Of a DNA stretch of 41,978 nt, positions 17,980 through 26,914 are shown one piece after another. The notes below the pieces were generated by a model. It ran no database searches, was not told the origin of the DNA, and saw nothing but the letters and a program-made list of their open reading frames with translations. Where the stretch lies: positions 1-41,978 of the forward strand of contig JANYHK010000087.1 in the NCBI GenBank assembly GCA_025359105.1, read 5' to 3'. Made by a program: the position numbers and the translations under genes. This DNA comes from Myxococcales bacterium. GTDB lineage: Bacteria; Myxococcota_A; Polyangia; Polyangiales; Polyangiaceae. Numbering within the stretch: position 1 is the first letter of the stretch; each line of letters starts with the position of its first letter.

Positions 17980-20964
17980 TCAGACGAGCTTGTTCAAAAA
18001 TCCGAGCTTCTTCGCGAGCTGGATGTTCCCGTCGACGCGGATCTGACCGTGCATGAAGAGATCCTGCTCCTTGGACGCGTCCTCGACGAGGTCGACGAAG
18101 GCGCCCTCCTCCTTGAAGGTGAGCGTGGCGTCGCGCTTGTCGTTCAGTCCTTCGGCGAAGCCGTTCGCCGAGACGCTGAATTTGTGGTCGCCGACCTGGA
18201 ACTGCAAGGTGCCGCCGATCTCCTTGCCGAGGCCCGCGTTCTTGGCGAGCCGATCCGCGAGGGCCTTCAGGATTTCAGGGACCTTCGAGCCGGCGCCGGC
18301 GCCGGCACCTGAAGCGGCCGCGGAGGTCGCCTTGGGGGCGGCCTGAGCCGTGACCTTCATCGCCGCGGCCTTCGCCGCTTCCTTGTCGATGCTCTTCAGG
18401 AACTCGAGCTTCTGCGACGCCATGAGGTTGCCGCCGATCTTCAGCTTGCCGCCGAAGTAGAGCTTCTGCGGATCCGCCTTGCCGGCGCTCATGTCGAGGA
18501 AGTCCGCCTGCGTGAGCTCCATGGTCGTGTCGGGCTTGTCGACCTTCCCCTCCTCGACCTTGCCCTTGCCGTTCTTCAGGTCGAGGATCCAGTAGCTCTC
18601 GGGGTTCGTGAGCTTCCACTGGTAGACCGTCGCCACCTTGGCGACGAGCTCGGGGTGCTTCTCGATGTGATCGCGCATGCCGGCGAACACGTGGACGGGC
18701 AAGAACTCACCCAGCTCGCCGGCAGGTGCCGGCGCGGCAACAGGTGCGCTCGCCGCAGCCCCCGCGGGCGGCGGCTTGACCTCCTTCAGGAAGTCGAGCT
18801 TCTGCGACGCCATGACGTCGCCGGTGATCTTCAGCTTGCCACCGAAGTAGAGCTTCTGCGGGTTCGCCTGTCCGGTCGCCATCGCGAGCCAGTCGCTCTG
18901 GGAGAGCTCGAGGGTCGTATCCGCCTTCGCGGCCGCGCCCTCGTAGACCTTGCCCTCCTTGAGATCGACGACCCACTTCGCGCTCGGATCGGTGATGTTG
19001 AACTGGAAGACCTTCGCGATCTTGGTCAGATCTTTGTGGGTGTCGACGTGGTGCGCGACGGCGCTGAAGATCATCGCGACCGGGCTGCCGGCGCCTGCTG
19101 CGGCCGCGCCACCGCCTGCGCTCGCCGCCGCGGGGGCCGCCGCCTTCTTCGCGGGGCGCGTCGGGATCTTCTCGTAGAGCTCCACCGCCGCGTTGCTGAT
19201 CGCGTCCTTCTCCTTGCCTTCGACGCGGCAGCGGAAGATGACCTTGTTGCCTTCCTTCCACATCTCGGTCTTCAGCGTCTCGCCGGGGAAGACGGTGTCG
19301 GCGAAGCGCGCCTTGATGCTCTTGAAGAGGCGCGGATCGCCCTTGCAGAAGGACTTGATGACGTGGCGCGCGGCGATGCCGTACGAGCAGAGGCCGTGCA
19401 GGATCGGCTTCTGAAAGCCGAAGTTCTTCGCGAAGCTCGGATCGGCGTGGAGCGGGTTCCAGTCGCCGGAGAGGCGGTAGAGGAGCGCCTGGTTCTCGGG
19501 GATCTTCTCGCTCATGACCGCGTCAGGCGCGCGGGTCGGCGGCACATTGATGTCGGCGCTGGGGCCGCGCTCGCCGCCCCAACCGCCGGCGCCGCGCACG
19601 AACGTCGTGAGCTCGTTGTAGATGACCTCGTTGCCGTCCTCGTCGTACGAGGTCGACGACGTCACGACGAGGGCGTTCTTTCCCTTGTCGAAGATGTCCT
19701 TCACGCGGACCTTGTGGGTGAGCTTCGCGTGCGTCGGGAGCGGGTATTTCACCTCGGTGTACTGCTCGCCGTGGAGCACCCGATCGAAGCCGTAGTTGAG
19801 GCCGGGGATCGTCTTGCCCTCGCGCGCGTTCTTCATCATCACGTTGAGGATGGGGACGACGCCGAACGTCGGGAGCACCTTCATGCCCTCGCCGTGGAGC
19901 TCGTAGACTGTCTGGAGATCCGCGTCGTCGAGCGGATCGTGCGCGGCGCCGACGCCGAGGGCGTAGAGGGCCACGTCGCGCTCGTCGTACGAAGATTCGA
20001 CCGCCTGTGCCTCGTAGCCGAGGGCGAGATCGAGATCGATGAGCTCGTTGCCGCCCTTGGTCTTCGCCGTGCCGAGGTTGCCGAGGATCGGCTGCATCGA
20101 CGCGGTGATGTCGCTCGGATGGGTCGCCTTCTCGAAGCCGGCGATCTTGCTCCAGCTCGCCTTCACCTGCTCGGGCGTGATCGCGCGCGAGATGCGGAAC
20201 AGCTCGCCCTCGGCGCGCTCCCAGCGGAGCTTGCCCATGAAGCCGCCGCCGACCTCGAACGTGCCACCGTTCTCCTCGCACGACTCGTGGCAGAGGTAGG
20301 CGACGAGCGGCGTGACGAACTCGGGCTTCAGCGCGGCGATGAGATCGGGCGGGAGCACCGTCTCGGTCATGCGCGAGCCGGCGATGGGGCCGATGGCGTT
20401 CGCGAAGACGTTCTTCTTCTTGCCCTCGATCGCGAGCGTCTGCATGAGGCCGACGAGCGCGAGCTTGGCGGCGGAGTAGTTCGCCTGACCGAAGTTGCCG
20501 TAGATGCCGGCGGCGCTCGTCGTGAAGATGATGCGGCCGTATCCCTTGTCGCGCATGTGGCCCCACGCGGCCTTGGTGACCTTGTAGGCGCCGTTCACGT
20601 GGACCTTCATGATGAGGTCCCAGTCCTGGTCGGTCATCTTCTGGAACGACGTGTCACGCAGGATGCCGGCGTTGTTGATGACGATGTCGACGCCGCCGAA
20701 GGCATCGAGCGCGGTCTTGACGATCTTGTCGCCGTCTTCGACCGAGTCGTAGTTCGCTACCGCCTGCCCGCCGGCGGCCTTGATCTCTTCGACGACCTTG
20801 TCGGCCGCGGCGGAGGATTTGCCCTCGCCTTTGAACCCGCCGCCGAGATCGTTGACGACGACCTTCGCGCCGCGGCTGGCGAGAAAGAGAGCATGCGAGC
20901 GGCCGAGCCCGTTGCCGCCGCCGGTGACGATGGCGACACGGTTGTCGAAGCGCAAATCTGCCAT
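17980..20964 (-). CDS. Peroxisomal-type multifunctional enzyme (MFE-2-like): SDR dehydrogenase + enoyl-CoA hydratase 2 + three SCP2 domains
   Basis: 994 aa. Residues 1-300 are a short-chain dehydrogenase with [13 protein letters not shown] (NAD binding), NNAGILRD and the catalytic YSAAK. Residues 305-600 are a double hotdog, with the hydratase-2 motif [22 protein letters not shown] near 505. Three SCP2 sterol-carrier domains follow at about 630-727, 758-860 and 898-994, joined by Ala/Gly/Pro linkers. The first two SCP2 copies share a near-identical block ([13 protein letters not shown], then [10 protein letters not shown]). Human HSD17B4 has the same order with a single SCP2. It would hydrate 2-enoyl-CoA and oxidise the (3R)-hydroxy product of long or branched chains. 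GAGGA lies 8 bases before the ATG. The gene leads the lipid cluster. Confidence 0.95.
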   Translation of the reverse strand: MADLRFDNRVAIVTGGGNGLGRSHALFLASRGAKVVVNDLGGGFKGEGKSSAAADKVVEEIKAAGGQAVANYDSVEDGDKIVKTALDAFGGVDIVINNAGILRDTSFQKMTDQDWDLIMKVHVNGAYKVTKAAWGHMRDKGYGRIIFTTSAAGIYGNFGQANYSAAKLALVGLMQTLAIEGKKKNVFANAIGPIAGSRMTETVLPPDLIAALKPEFVTPLVAYLCHESCEENGGTFEVGGGFMGKLRWERAEGELFRISRAITPEQVKASWSKIAGFEKATHPSDITASMQPILGNLGTAKTKGGNELIDLDLALGYEAQAVESSYDERDVALYALGVGAAHDPLDDADLQTVYELHGEGMKVLPTFGVVPILNVMMKNAREGKTIPGLNYGFDRVLHGEQYTEVKYPLPTHAKLTHKVRVKDIFDKGKNALVVTSSTSYDEDGNEVIYNELTTFVRGAGGWGGERGPSADINVPPTRAPDAVMSEKIPENQALLYRLSGDWNPLHADPSFAKNFGFQKPILHGLCSYGIAARHVIKSFCKGDPRLFKSIKARFADTVFPGETLKTEMWKEGNKVIFRCRVEGKEKDAISNAAVELYEKIPTRPAKKAAAPAAASAGGGAAAAGAGSPVAMIFSAVAHHVDTHKDLTKIAKVFQFNITDPSAKWVVDLKEGKVYEGAAAKADTTLELSQSDWLAMATGQANPQKLYFGGKLKITGDVMASQKLDFLKEVKPPPAGAAASAPVAAPAPAGELGEFLPVHVFAGMRDHIEKHPELVAKVATVYQWKLTNPESYWILDLKNGKGKVEEGKVDKPDTTMELTQADFLDMSAGKADPQKLYFGGKLKIGGNLMASQKLEFLKSIDKEAAKAAAMKVTAQAAPKATSAAASGAGAGAGSKVPEILKALADRLAKNAGLGKEIGGTLQFQVGDHKFSVSANGFAEGLNDKRDATLTFKEEGAFVDLVEDASKEQDLFMHGQIRVDGNIQLAKKLGFLNKLV

Positions 20965-21022
20965 GGGACGTTCCTCGTTGTAGGGCGTGCGCGCGCGACA
21001 CGTCGCGCCGCCGCAGGAACGT

Positions 21023-21038
21023 TTAGCATGCGAACTAA
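21023..21038. promoter_or_regulatory. Imperfect palindrome upstream of the MFE-2 gene (candidate repressor site)
   Basis: TTAGCATGCGAACTAA has TTAG...CTAA arms in an AT-richer stretch about 60 bases upstream of the MFE-2 start. TetR-type regulators of acyl-CoA pathways often bind such sites. No regulator gene is adjacent. Confidence 0.25.
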
Positions 21039-21094
21039 TCGCGCGGTAGGAAAACTGAATGCCGAATGTTCCGACGTAGTCTCGGACGGTTGGC

Positions 21095-22852
21095 TCAGCT
21101 TCGAGGTCCTGGGCGTCGGCGCCGGGCGCGCAGGATCAGGAGGGCGAGGGGGGAGATCGAGAGGAGCGTGGCCACGTCGGAGGCCGCGCGCGCAGGTGCC
21201 GCCGCGCAGCCGCCCGCGCCTCCGCTCGCTCCGTCGGCGCCGCCCGATCGGGGCGCGTCGGCGCCGCCGGGACCCGCTCCGCCGCCTCCGCCGCCTCCGC
21301 CACCACCACCTCCGCTTGCCCCGCCGTCACCCGCCGCAGGCCCCCCCGATGCGGGATCGACGTCCATCAGGTACACCGCCGGCCCGCTTGCCTTGACGAG
21401 CAGCGGGCGCGGGCCGAGCGGTGCCCCTTCGTGGAGGGCGTCGAGCTTCGCGGCAGGCCACACCTGGGTCTTGGAGAGATCGAAGTGCCACGCCGCCGCC
21501 GCGTCGGGATCCGGCACGTGGCGCTTGGTCTGCCCGTCGATCCAGTAGACCGCGGGCGCGCCTTCCGCCCGCGCGAGGACGGGAGCGGCGTCGAGCGCGG
21601 CGCCATCGGCGAGCGTCGCCAGCTCGGCGTCGGCGGCGGGCATCACGTCCGCGAAGTACGAGAGCTTCCAGGCCGCGAACGTCGCGCCGTCCTTCACCCA
21701 GCGACGCAGGCCCGCGAGCGGGAGCGCGGCGCACGTCATCGCCTTCGGGCTCCCCGCGAGCTCGGTGTTCGCGCCGGCGGCGTTGCTGTTGATGGCGTAC
21801 GCGTGCACGGCGTGCGGCTTGCCGTCGAAGAGCGACAGCGGCGGCAGCTCCACGAAGCCGTGGTTGCACGAGCCGAGCGGCGTGCAGAGATCTTTGCGAT
21901 CGCGCCCCGCGTTCGTCGCGAGCGCCTGCGCGCCCGGCGTCCCCGCGGGCCCGCCGTAATAGACATGCACGTCGATCCCGCCGGTCTTCGCCGTCGGACT
22001 CTGCGCCCAGCCGGCGACGCCCGTGCACGCGACCGCGTCGAGGACACCCGCTGGCGGAGTGTAGGGGCAGTGCTCGGCGGCGCCGCTCCCTTTCGCGCGC
22101 ACGCCGAGGTGGTTGTTCACGAGGCGACCGCTCGTGATGATCTGGCCGCGCCCGGCGACGTACATCTGCGACGAGCCGCCCCCGTCCATGTTCGCCGCGA
22201 CGTCGATGTAAGGCGCGCCGCCCGCAGCCGCCGCGCCGAAGAGGTTCGCCGCGAGCTGGTTGCCGTCGATCGACGCGTTGCTCGAGTACACGTAGAGCCA
22301 GCGCCGATCGGCGCTCATCGCGATCGCCGTGCGGCGGTGGGCGGTCGTGATCGTCGGATCGCCGTCGAAGCCGGGTCCCAGCGATTTGCCGCCGAAGATG
22401 ACTATGTTGTGCGCGCCCACGATCTCGCCGACGGCCGGCGCGGCCGCGGGCGGGACGTTCGCGTCGCGCTGCAGCGCCGCGAGGTTCGGACCGAACTGCC
22501 AGTACGACCACGCCTCCTTGAACTGCGTGCCCGGCGGCCAGTCCTCGCCTCCGCCGCGCGCGCGCCCGTTGACGACCGACCAGCCCGGAAAATCGAAGAA
22601 GTCGGCGTTGACCGCGACCTCGGCCTGCACCTCCGGCCGCTCGGCCCACTGCTGTGGGGTCGCCTTTCGTTCTGCGTACTTCGTCGCGCGCATGCTGACG
22701 CCGGCGGCGCAAAGGTCGACGATCGCCATCGCGTCGGAGCCGCTCTCGACGAGCTTGACGCCAGGGAAGGGCGCGGTCACGCCGGCCGCCGCGGGAGACG
22801 CGAGGCAGAGCACGGCCGCTCCCAGACCCAGTTTGACGACGCACGCACGCAT
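21095..22852 (-). CDS. NAGPA-type phosphodiester glycosidase domain protein with MYXO-CTERM-type tail
   Basis: 585 aa from ATG 22852, which follows GAAGGGGG and gives a clean signal peptide (VVKLGLGAAVLCLASPAAA). An upstream in-frame ATG at 22876 is less likely. The first 280 residues match the NAGPA/exopolysaccharide phosphodiester glycosidase fold, with EVAVNADFFDFPGW and the metal/active-site loop ANMDGGGSSQMYV. Next come two cysteine-bearing beta regions and a WIDG-containing segment. A poly-Gly stretch then leads to a Gly-Gly-Cys-Ala-Ala motif, a hydrophobic helix (LLSISPLALLILRA) and RRRR. This tail is the MYXO-CTERM sorting signal, expected to be processed by a myxosortase and displayed on the cell surface. 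The substrate is unknown. Confidence 0.87.
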   Translation of the reverse strand: MRACVVKLGLGAAVLCLASPAAAGVTAPFPGVKLVESGSDAMAIVDLCAAGVSMRATKYAERKATPQQWAERPEVQAEVAVNADFFDFPGWSVVNGRARGGGEDWPPGTQFKEAWSYWQFGPNLAALQRDANVPPAAAPAVGEIVGAHNIVIFGGKSLGPGFDGDPTITTAHRRTAIAMSADRRWLYVYSSNASIDGNQLAANLFGAAAAGGAPYIDVAANMDGGGSSQMYVAGRGQIITSGRLVNNHLGVRAKGSGAAEHCPYTPPAGVLDAVACTGVAGWAQSPTAKTGGIDVHVYYGGPAGTPGAQALATNAGRDRKDLCTPLGSCNHGFVELPPLSLFDGKPHAVHAYAINSNAAGANTELAGSPKAMTCAALPLAGLRRWVKDGATFAAWKLSYFADVMPAADAELATLADGAALDAAPVLARAEGAPAVYWIDGQTKRHVPDPDAAAAWHFDLSKTQVWPAAKLDALHEGAPLGPRPLLVKASGPAVYLMDVDPASGGPAAGDGGASGGGGGGGGGGGGAGPGGADAPRSGGADGASGGAGGCAAAPARAASDVATLLSISPLALLILRARRRRPGPRS

Positions 22853-22978
22853 CGAGCCCCCTTCAGCAAACGACATGCCGCCCCGAGGAGCGTCGAATCG
22901 CCGTAAATCAGGCTGGATCCGGTGCGATCCCGTCGCCGCTCCTCGCGCGACCGTCGCGCGCCGCCGCGGGCGGTGCGC

Positions 22979-23581
22979 TCACTTCCCCGCGAGCAGCTCG
23001 TGCAAACGCGGCGCGATGTCCTCGACCGCGACCGAGCCCTTCACGCCACCTTCGATGTGCTTTCCGGTGCCGCGCCCGTCCGGCGCGGGGAGGCCGAAGT
23101 ACGGGATGAGGTGCGTGTTGTAGTTCGCCGTCACGAGCCGCTCGCCGTCGCGATCGGTGTCGTATTCGAGGATCGTCAGGTTCGGGAACTCCTTGTCGAG
23201 CTCCCCGCGCGCCGCCGACGCGTGGAAACGCTTGCACGGCTCGCACCACGTCGCGCCGATGTAGACGAGGACCCTGCGGCCTTCCTTCGCCTCGCGCTCG
23301 ATCGTCTCCTTCACTTGGGTGGCGACGTCGCCGTCCGGGGGCGCCTGGATCGTCCGGAGCTGATCCTTCGGGGCCAGGACACCGACGGGCTGATCGGTAT
23401 TGGGAAGCGACGGCGGCGGCGTCAGGGGAACGGGAGTGGGCGCGCGGGCCGAGAGCGCCACCTTGGTCGGCGTCGTGTCAGCGCGCGGCTCGTCTTTGCG
23501 GTCGCAACCGATCGCGGCAAGCGCAAGGAGAGTAGCGAGGGCGAGGCTCACGAGGCATCCAGAGGTCCACCGGCGGCGCAT
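22979..23581 (-). CDS. Thioredoxin-fold lipoprotein
   Basis: 200 aa. The lipobox is LALAAIGC|DRKD. A Pro/Thr-rich linker spans about residues 35-75. The thioredoxin-like domain contains VLVYIGATWCEPCKRFH with a WCxxC active site (Cys-Glu-Pro-Cys), followed by LTILEYDTDRDGERL and IPYFGLPAPDGRGTG with a Pro near the cis-Pro position. It is probably a periplasmic or outer-membrane-attached thiol oxidoreductase. The partner is unknown. It is divergent from the hydrolase gene with only 27 bases between starts, so their promoters must overlap coding sequence. Confidence 0.9.
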   Translation of the reverse strand: MRRRWTSGCLVSLALATLLALAAIGCDRKDEPRADTTPTKVALSARAPTPVPLTPPPSLPNTDQPVGVLAPKDQLRTIQAPPDGDVATQVKETIEREAKEGRRVLVYIGATWCEPCKRFHASAARGELDKEFPNLTILEYDTDRDGERLVTANYNTHLIPYFGLPAPDGRGTGKHIEGGVKGSVAVEDIAPRLHELLAGK

Positions 23582-23608
23582 TCGAGGCTACAGTTTGCCA
23601 CGACCTCC

Positions 23609-24364
23609 ATGCTCGAACGGCTGGAAACCGCATGGCACGGCCCTCCCCCCGACGCGGCCCCGACCCTGGTGTTTCTGCACGAGGGGCTGGGGTGCGTCGA
23701 GATGTGGCGCGATTTCCCCAGCGCGCTGGCCGCGGCGACGGGGACGGGCGCGCTCGTTTACAGCCGCTTCGGCTACGGGAAATCTCCGACCATCCCGCTG
23801 CCGCGCCCCCTCTCGTACATGCACGACGAGGCGGCCCTCCTGCCGGAGCTCCTGCGCGACGCGAAGATCCGTGACGCCATTCTGGTCGGCCACAGCGACG
23901 GCGGCTCGATCGCGCTCCTGCACGCGGCGACGGGCGATCCGCGCGTGCGCGGCCTCGCGCTCGAGGCGCCCCACGTGTTCTGCGAGGATGTCTCGGTCGC
24001 GAGCATCGCCGCCGCGCGCGACGCGTTCGAGGGCGGCGGTCTTCGTGCCGGCCTCGAGCGCTACCACCGGGAGAACGTCGACGTGGCGTTCCGCGGCTGG
24101 AACGGCGCCTGGCTCGACCCCGGCTTCCGCGCGTGGAATCTCCAGAGCTGCCTGCCGAAGATCACTGTGCCCGTCCTCGTGGTGCAAGGGGAGGACGACG
24201 CCTATGGCACGCTCGCGCAGGTGGACGCCATCGAGCTGGGCGTGCGCGGCCCCTGCACGCGCTGCGTGATACCCGGGTGCGGTCACGCGCCGCACAAGGA
24301 TCGCCCCGAAGCGACGCTCGACGCGATGCGCACCTTCGTCAACGCGGCGCTCCGCCGCGCTTAG
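23609..24364 (+). CDS. Alpha/beta hydrolase
   Basis: 251 aa, no signal peptide, so cytoplasmic. Landmarks are PTLVFLHEGLGCVEMWRDFP (oxyanion-hole region), the nucleophile elbow GHSDGGS (about residues 94-100), an acid residue in VVQGEDDAYGT and the catalytic His in PGCGHAPHKDRPE. The fold belongs to the large esterase/lactonase/dehalogenase superfamily, and the substrate cannot be inferred. The open frame continues upstream, but ATG 23609 is the first start that leaves the divergent thioredoxin gene intact. Confidence 0.9.
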   Translation: MLERLETAWHGPPPDAAPTLVFLHEGLGCVEMWRDFPSALAAATGTGALVYSRFGYGKSPTIPLPRPLSYMHDEAALLPELLRDAKIRDAILVGHSDGGSIALLHAATGDPRVRGLALEAPHVFCEDVSVASIAAARDAFEGGGLRAGLERYHRENVDVAFRGWNGAWLDPGFRAWNLQSCLPKITVPVLVVQGEDDAYGTLAQVDAIELGVRGPCTRCVIPGCGHAPHKDRPEATLDAMRTFVNAALRRA

Positions 24365-24409
24365 CGCCAACGTCCGCGAGGCACCTGCGCTCGAGCCCGA
24401 GCTCCAGCG

Positions 24410-25528
24410 TCAGCCCGACGAGTTGTCGATCGTCTGCTTGACCGACACCTTCTGCTGCATCGCCCGGCCCGGCGCGCCCGGTCCGCCGCCCTGGGTGACG
24501 GTGATCGTGGTCGCCGAGTCGATGGCTCCCTTCCCGGGCATCCTCTCGAGCCGGATCTTGACCTGAGCGTTCGAGGTGCCGTCGATGGCGACGGTCGTGC
24601 CCTTCGGCGCGCGGGGATCGGCCATGGGCTGGGCCGGGGCCTTTCTCTTGGTGACGACGGCGATCGCCATCCCGTCCGGCGTCACGTCCTTCAGGGTGTA
24701 GGTCGTCGTCGTGGTGACCGCGACGCCGTCCTGTCGCGTCGTGCCGGTCTCCTCCCACTTCGCGCCTTTGCCGATCGGCTCCTCGGGCAGGACGACGAAG
24801 AGTCCTTCGAGCGTCTGTTGCGCCAGCGCGCCGAGCTCGGAGCGGGCAAGCTGCTCGTTGGCGAGAGAGAAGCCGCTGACCGTGCCGTGCGAACCGAGCT
24901 TGAACCCGGCGGCCTGCCCGACGAGCATCTTGAAGGCCTGAGCCATCTGCTTCACCTGGTTCGGATCCAGATCGGCGGCGGGTAGGAGCTCGGCGCGCGA
25001 GAAGGTGACCTTGATCGGGAAGTCGCCGCTGTCGGCCCTCGCCTGGGGCGTGAGGGCGAGCGCGAACACCATCCCGGGCTGGCTCTGCGACGCCGCCGGC
25101 TGGCCGGGGATCTCCTGGCTCATCGTCGAGCGCATCGTGATCGAGACGTTCTCGGTCTTGCCGGCCTTGAGCTCGTACTTCCTCGCGACGCGCGGCTCCT
25201 CACCCGGCTCGAGCACCTTCACGTTCGCGTTGGACGCGCCCGGCACGGCGCCCGAGTCGTCGGGCGACGCCGGCGCCGCTCCGGCGCTCCCGTCGATAGG
25301 CAGCGACACCGCGCCACCGTCGGTCCGGACCTCCATCCTCGGCGGCGGCGTATCGTTGCCCGCCGGGAAGAATCCGTTCACCACGAAGTCGCTCGGAATC
25401 GGCTCGGGGCCGCGGGGCGCCGTCGAGCTCTTCTTCTTGGGATCTTCGGTGCACCCTGTCGTCGCCATGGCCGCGTAAAGGACGATGAAGAGAGAGAAGA
25501 AGCGGCGAAGCCGATGGGTCCTGCGCAT
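24410..25528 (-). CDS. Lipoprotein of unknown function (DUF6263-like)
   Basis: 372 aa. The lipobox is YAAMATTGC|TEDP. A Pro/Gly/Ser-rich linker (about residues 30-95) precedes a beta-rich domain that begins VARKYELKAGKTENVSITMRS and contains long alternating strands (AVTTTTTYTLKDVTPDGMA, then TSNAQVKIRLERMPGKGAI). The pattern of an early 'L-x-x-G-x-x-x-x-x-x-x-x-T' strand and a late thermolabile-looking sandwich is reminiscent of DUF6263 proteins, but I am not sure. No catalytic motif is seen. It is divergent from the gene at 25692. Confidence 0.8.
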   Translation of the reverse strand: MRRTHRLRRFFSLFIVLYAAMATTGCTEDPKKKSSTAPRGPEPIPSDFVVNGFFPAGNDTPPPRMEVRTDGGAVSLPIDGSAGAAPASPDDSGAVPGASNANVKVLEPGEEPRVARKYELKAGKTENVSITMRSTMSQEIPGQPAASQSQPGMVFALALTPQARADSGDFPIKVTFSRAELLPAADLDPNQVKQMAQAFKMLVGQAAGFKLGSHGTVSGFSLANEQLARSELGALAQQTLEGLFVVLPEEPIGKGAKWEETGTTRQDGVAVTTTTTYTLKDVTPDGMAIAVVTKRKAPAQPMADPRAPKGTTVAIDGTSNAQVKIRLERMPGKGAIDSATTITVTQGGGPGAPGRAMQQKVSVKQTIDNSSG

Positions 25529-25619
25529 CGCGGGACACGCTCGTCGCGCGCGGCCCTCGCGTCAAGCGGAAGACTCGCAGATGGATCCCATTTGACTACA
25601 TCTGGTCACGGATAGATCC

Positions 25620-25641
25620 ATTGGGTCCAAAAAAACCCAAT
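25620..25641. promoter_or_regulatory. ATTGGGT...ACCCAAT inverted repeat in a divergent intergenic region
   Basis: ATTGGGT (25620-25626) and ACCCAAT (25635-25641) form a perfect 7-bp stem around CCAAAAAA. It lies in the most AT-rich part of the window between divergent genes, so an operator is more likely than a terminator. Confidence 0.4.
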
Positions 25642-25650
25642 AATTTCAGC

Positions 25651-25668
25651 TGTCACACATGTGGCACA
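25651..25668. promoter_or_regulatory. 18-bp palindrome TGTnnCACATGTGnnACA overlapping the sigma-54 -24 box
   Basis: TGTCACACATGTGGCACA reads the same on both strands except at four positions. It overlaps the -24 element at 25662, so a protein bound here would block the promoter. Confidence 0.45.
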
Positions 25669-25677
25669 TCGTATGCT
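25662..25677 (+). promoter_or_regulatory. Near-consensus sigma-54 (-24/-12) promoter
   Basis: TGGCACATCGTATGCT matches the consensus TGGCAC-n-n4-TTGCW at nearly all fixed positions, with GG (25663-25664) and GC (25675-25676) exactly 10 bases apart. The predicted start site is about 25688, only four bases before the ATG of the next gene, so the transcript would be essentially leaderless. Confidence 0.6.
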
Positions 25678-25691
25678 CTAGCTAACCTCCG

Positions 25692-26123
25692 ATGGTCGCC
25701 TTCCCTCGCTCCTCCAAGACGCTGATCTTCGTTCGTGGGCCCCGTACAGAATTGGCTGACGACACGGTCACCGAGATCCTCCCCGCAGCCTCCAAACGCA
25801 AGCTGGCGGCACCCAAGGTTCAGGCCCATCGGCCCCCGAAGCCGCGCACGAGTGCCGAGGGCGAGCTTCCCTCGATCATGGTGACTCAGGACTCCTGGGT
25901 TCCTCCGACGCCCGCGCAGGTGAGGCGCCACGAGGCCACGGTCGTCGGCGTTCGCCGCGCAGTTCCCACCGCCGCCGCAAAGCCTCCCAAGGGCCTCGTC
26001 TCCGAGCGCCGCTACAACCTCACGCTCGCGTTCCTGGCGATCGGCGTCGGGCTCGTCTGCTTGTACCTCGCGCCCCTCCTGAGCCAGGCAATGGAGTCCG
26101 CGTTCGCCGCGCTGAACCGGTGA
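25692..26123 (+). CDS. Small protein with one C-terminal membrane segment, unknown function
   Basis: 143 aa. The N-terminal 100 residues are hydrophilic and Pro/Ala/Arg-rich without a recognised domain. Residues about 110-130 are a membrane helix (LTLAFLAIGVGLVCLYLAPLL), followed by a short amphipathic end. An in-frame stop at 25683 and the lack of other early starts fix the ATG. There is no Shine-Dalgarno, consistent with the predicted leaderless transcript. It was not assigned to any family. The next gene starts 13 bases downstream, so the two form an operon. Confidence 0.72.
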   Translation: MVAFPRSSKTLIFVRGPRTELADDTVTEILPAASKRKLAAPKVQAHRPPKPRTSAEGELPSIMVTQDSWVPPTPAQVRRHEATVVGVRRAVPTAAAKPPKGLVSERRYNLTLAFLAIGVGLVCLYLAPLLSQAMESAFAALNR

Positions 26124-26136
26124 TAGCCTCGGCAGG

Positions 26137-26880
26137 ATGAGGCGTCGGATGAGACGACCGTGGCGCTGCGCGGCCGCCATGGGCGCGCTCCTGCTGGTCG
26201 TCGTACCCGCGGGTTGCAAAAAAGAGAGGCGACCGCTCGAGATCGAAGCGGGGCCGCCGCCGGTCGAATCGACCGCGGACATCGACGCGAAGGAGACCCT
26301 GAAGGTCATCGTCGCGCGGTACCCGCTCACGTGCGACGCCAGCGCGGCGTCGCGTGGCTGGACGGCGTGCCGTGAGGCGAGCGGCGGCTACGGCAAGGTG
26401 TACACGTGCGCCGAGAAGGCGCTCCGCGAGTCACGCGCCGCGCTCACGAGCCTTCGCGCGTCGACCGAGCATCACGCCGCGTGCGCCGAGCAGATCGACA
26501 AGGCGGCGGTCGCGATGCTCAACACGACGCCAAAGTTCTTCGCCGACGTCTCCAAGTGGCTCGCCGAGCGCCACGACGCGCTCGTGCCCGCGCTCGAGAA
26601 GATGCCGCTCGGCGAGGCGTGCCGCGCGTCGAAGGATCTCTGCGTCGGCGAGCCTCACGATTACGACGACGCCTACAGGGCGATGCGCATGCACGAGATC
26701 GACAGCATCGAGTGCACGACGAGGGTCTTCCGCTGCGGCCAGAAGGACGCCATGGACTGCTGGGTCTCCAACGTCGTTCCCCGCCTCGGCGTCGCGTGCC
26801 CGGGGACGGCGAACCGCAGCGGCACCACGCCGGACGATCTGCTCTACGTGCGCGAGACCGGCACGCCCCTCGCGCGCTAA
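26137..26880 (+). CDS. Cys-rich lipoprotein, unknown function
   Basis: 247 aa. The signal is Arg-rich and ends in a lipobox (LLVVVPAGC|KKER). The mature part is mainly helical with about eight cysteines at spaced positions (PLTCDAS, WTACREA, VYTCAEKAL, HHAACAEQI, GEACRASKDLC, SIECTTRVFRC, MDCWV, GVACPG), suggesting several disulfides. The block HDYDDAYRAMRMHEIDSIEC is the most distinctive. No family recognised. It is cotranscribed with the preceding membrane protein. Confidence 0.78.
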   Translation: MRRRMRRPWRCAAAMGALLLVVVPAGCKKERRPLEIEAGPPPVESTADIDAKETLKVIVARYPLTCDASAASRGWTACREASGGYGKVYTCAEKALRESRAALTSLRASTEHHAACAEQIDKAAVAMLNTTPKFFADVSKWLAERHDALVPALEKMPLGEACRASKDLCVGEPHDYDDAYRAMRMHEIDSIECTTRVFRCGQKDAMDCWVSNVVPRLGVACPGTANRSGTTPDDLLYVRETGTPLAR

Positions 26881-26914
26881 AGCGCTGAGGCACCGAGGCA
26901 GGCGATGACGCGGA

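Noticed and set aside
18655-21396. 913-codon plus-strand frame
   Set aside because: It is antisense to the MFE-2 gene, whose domains are unmistakable.
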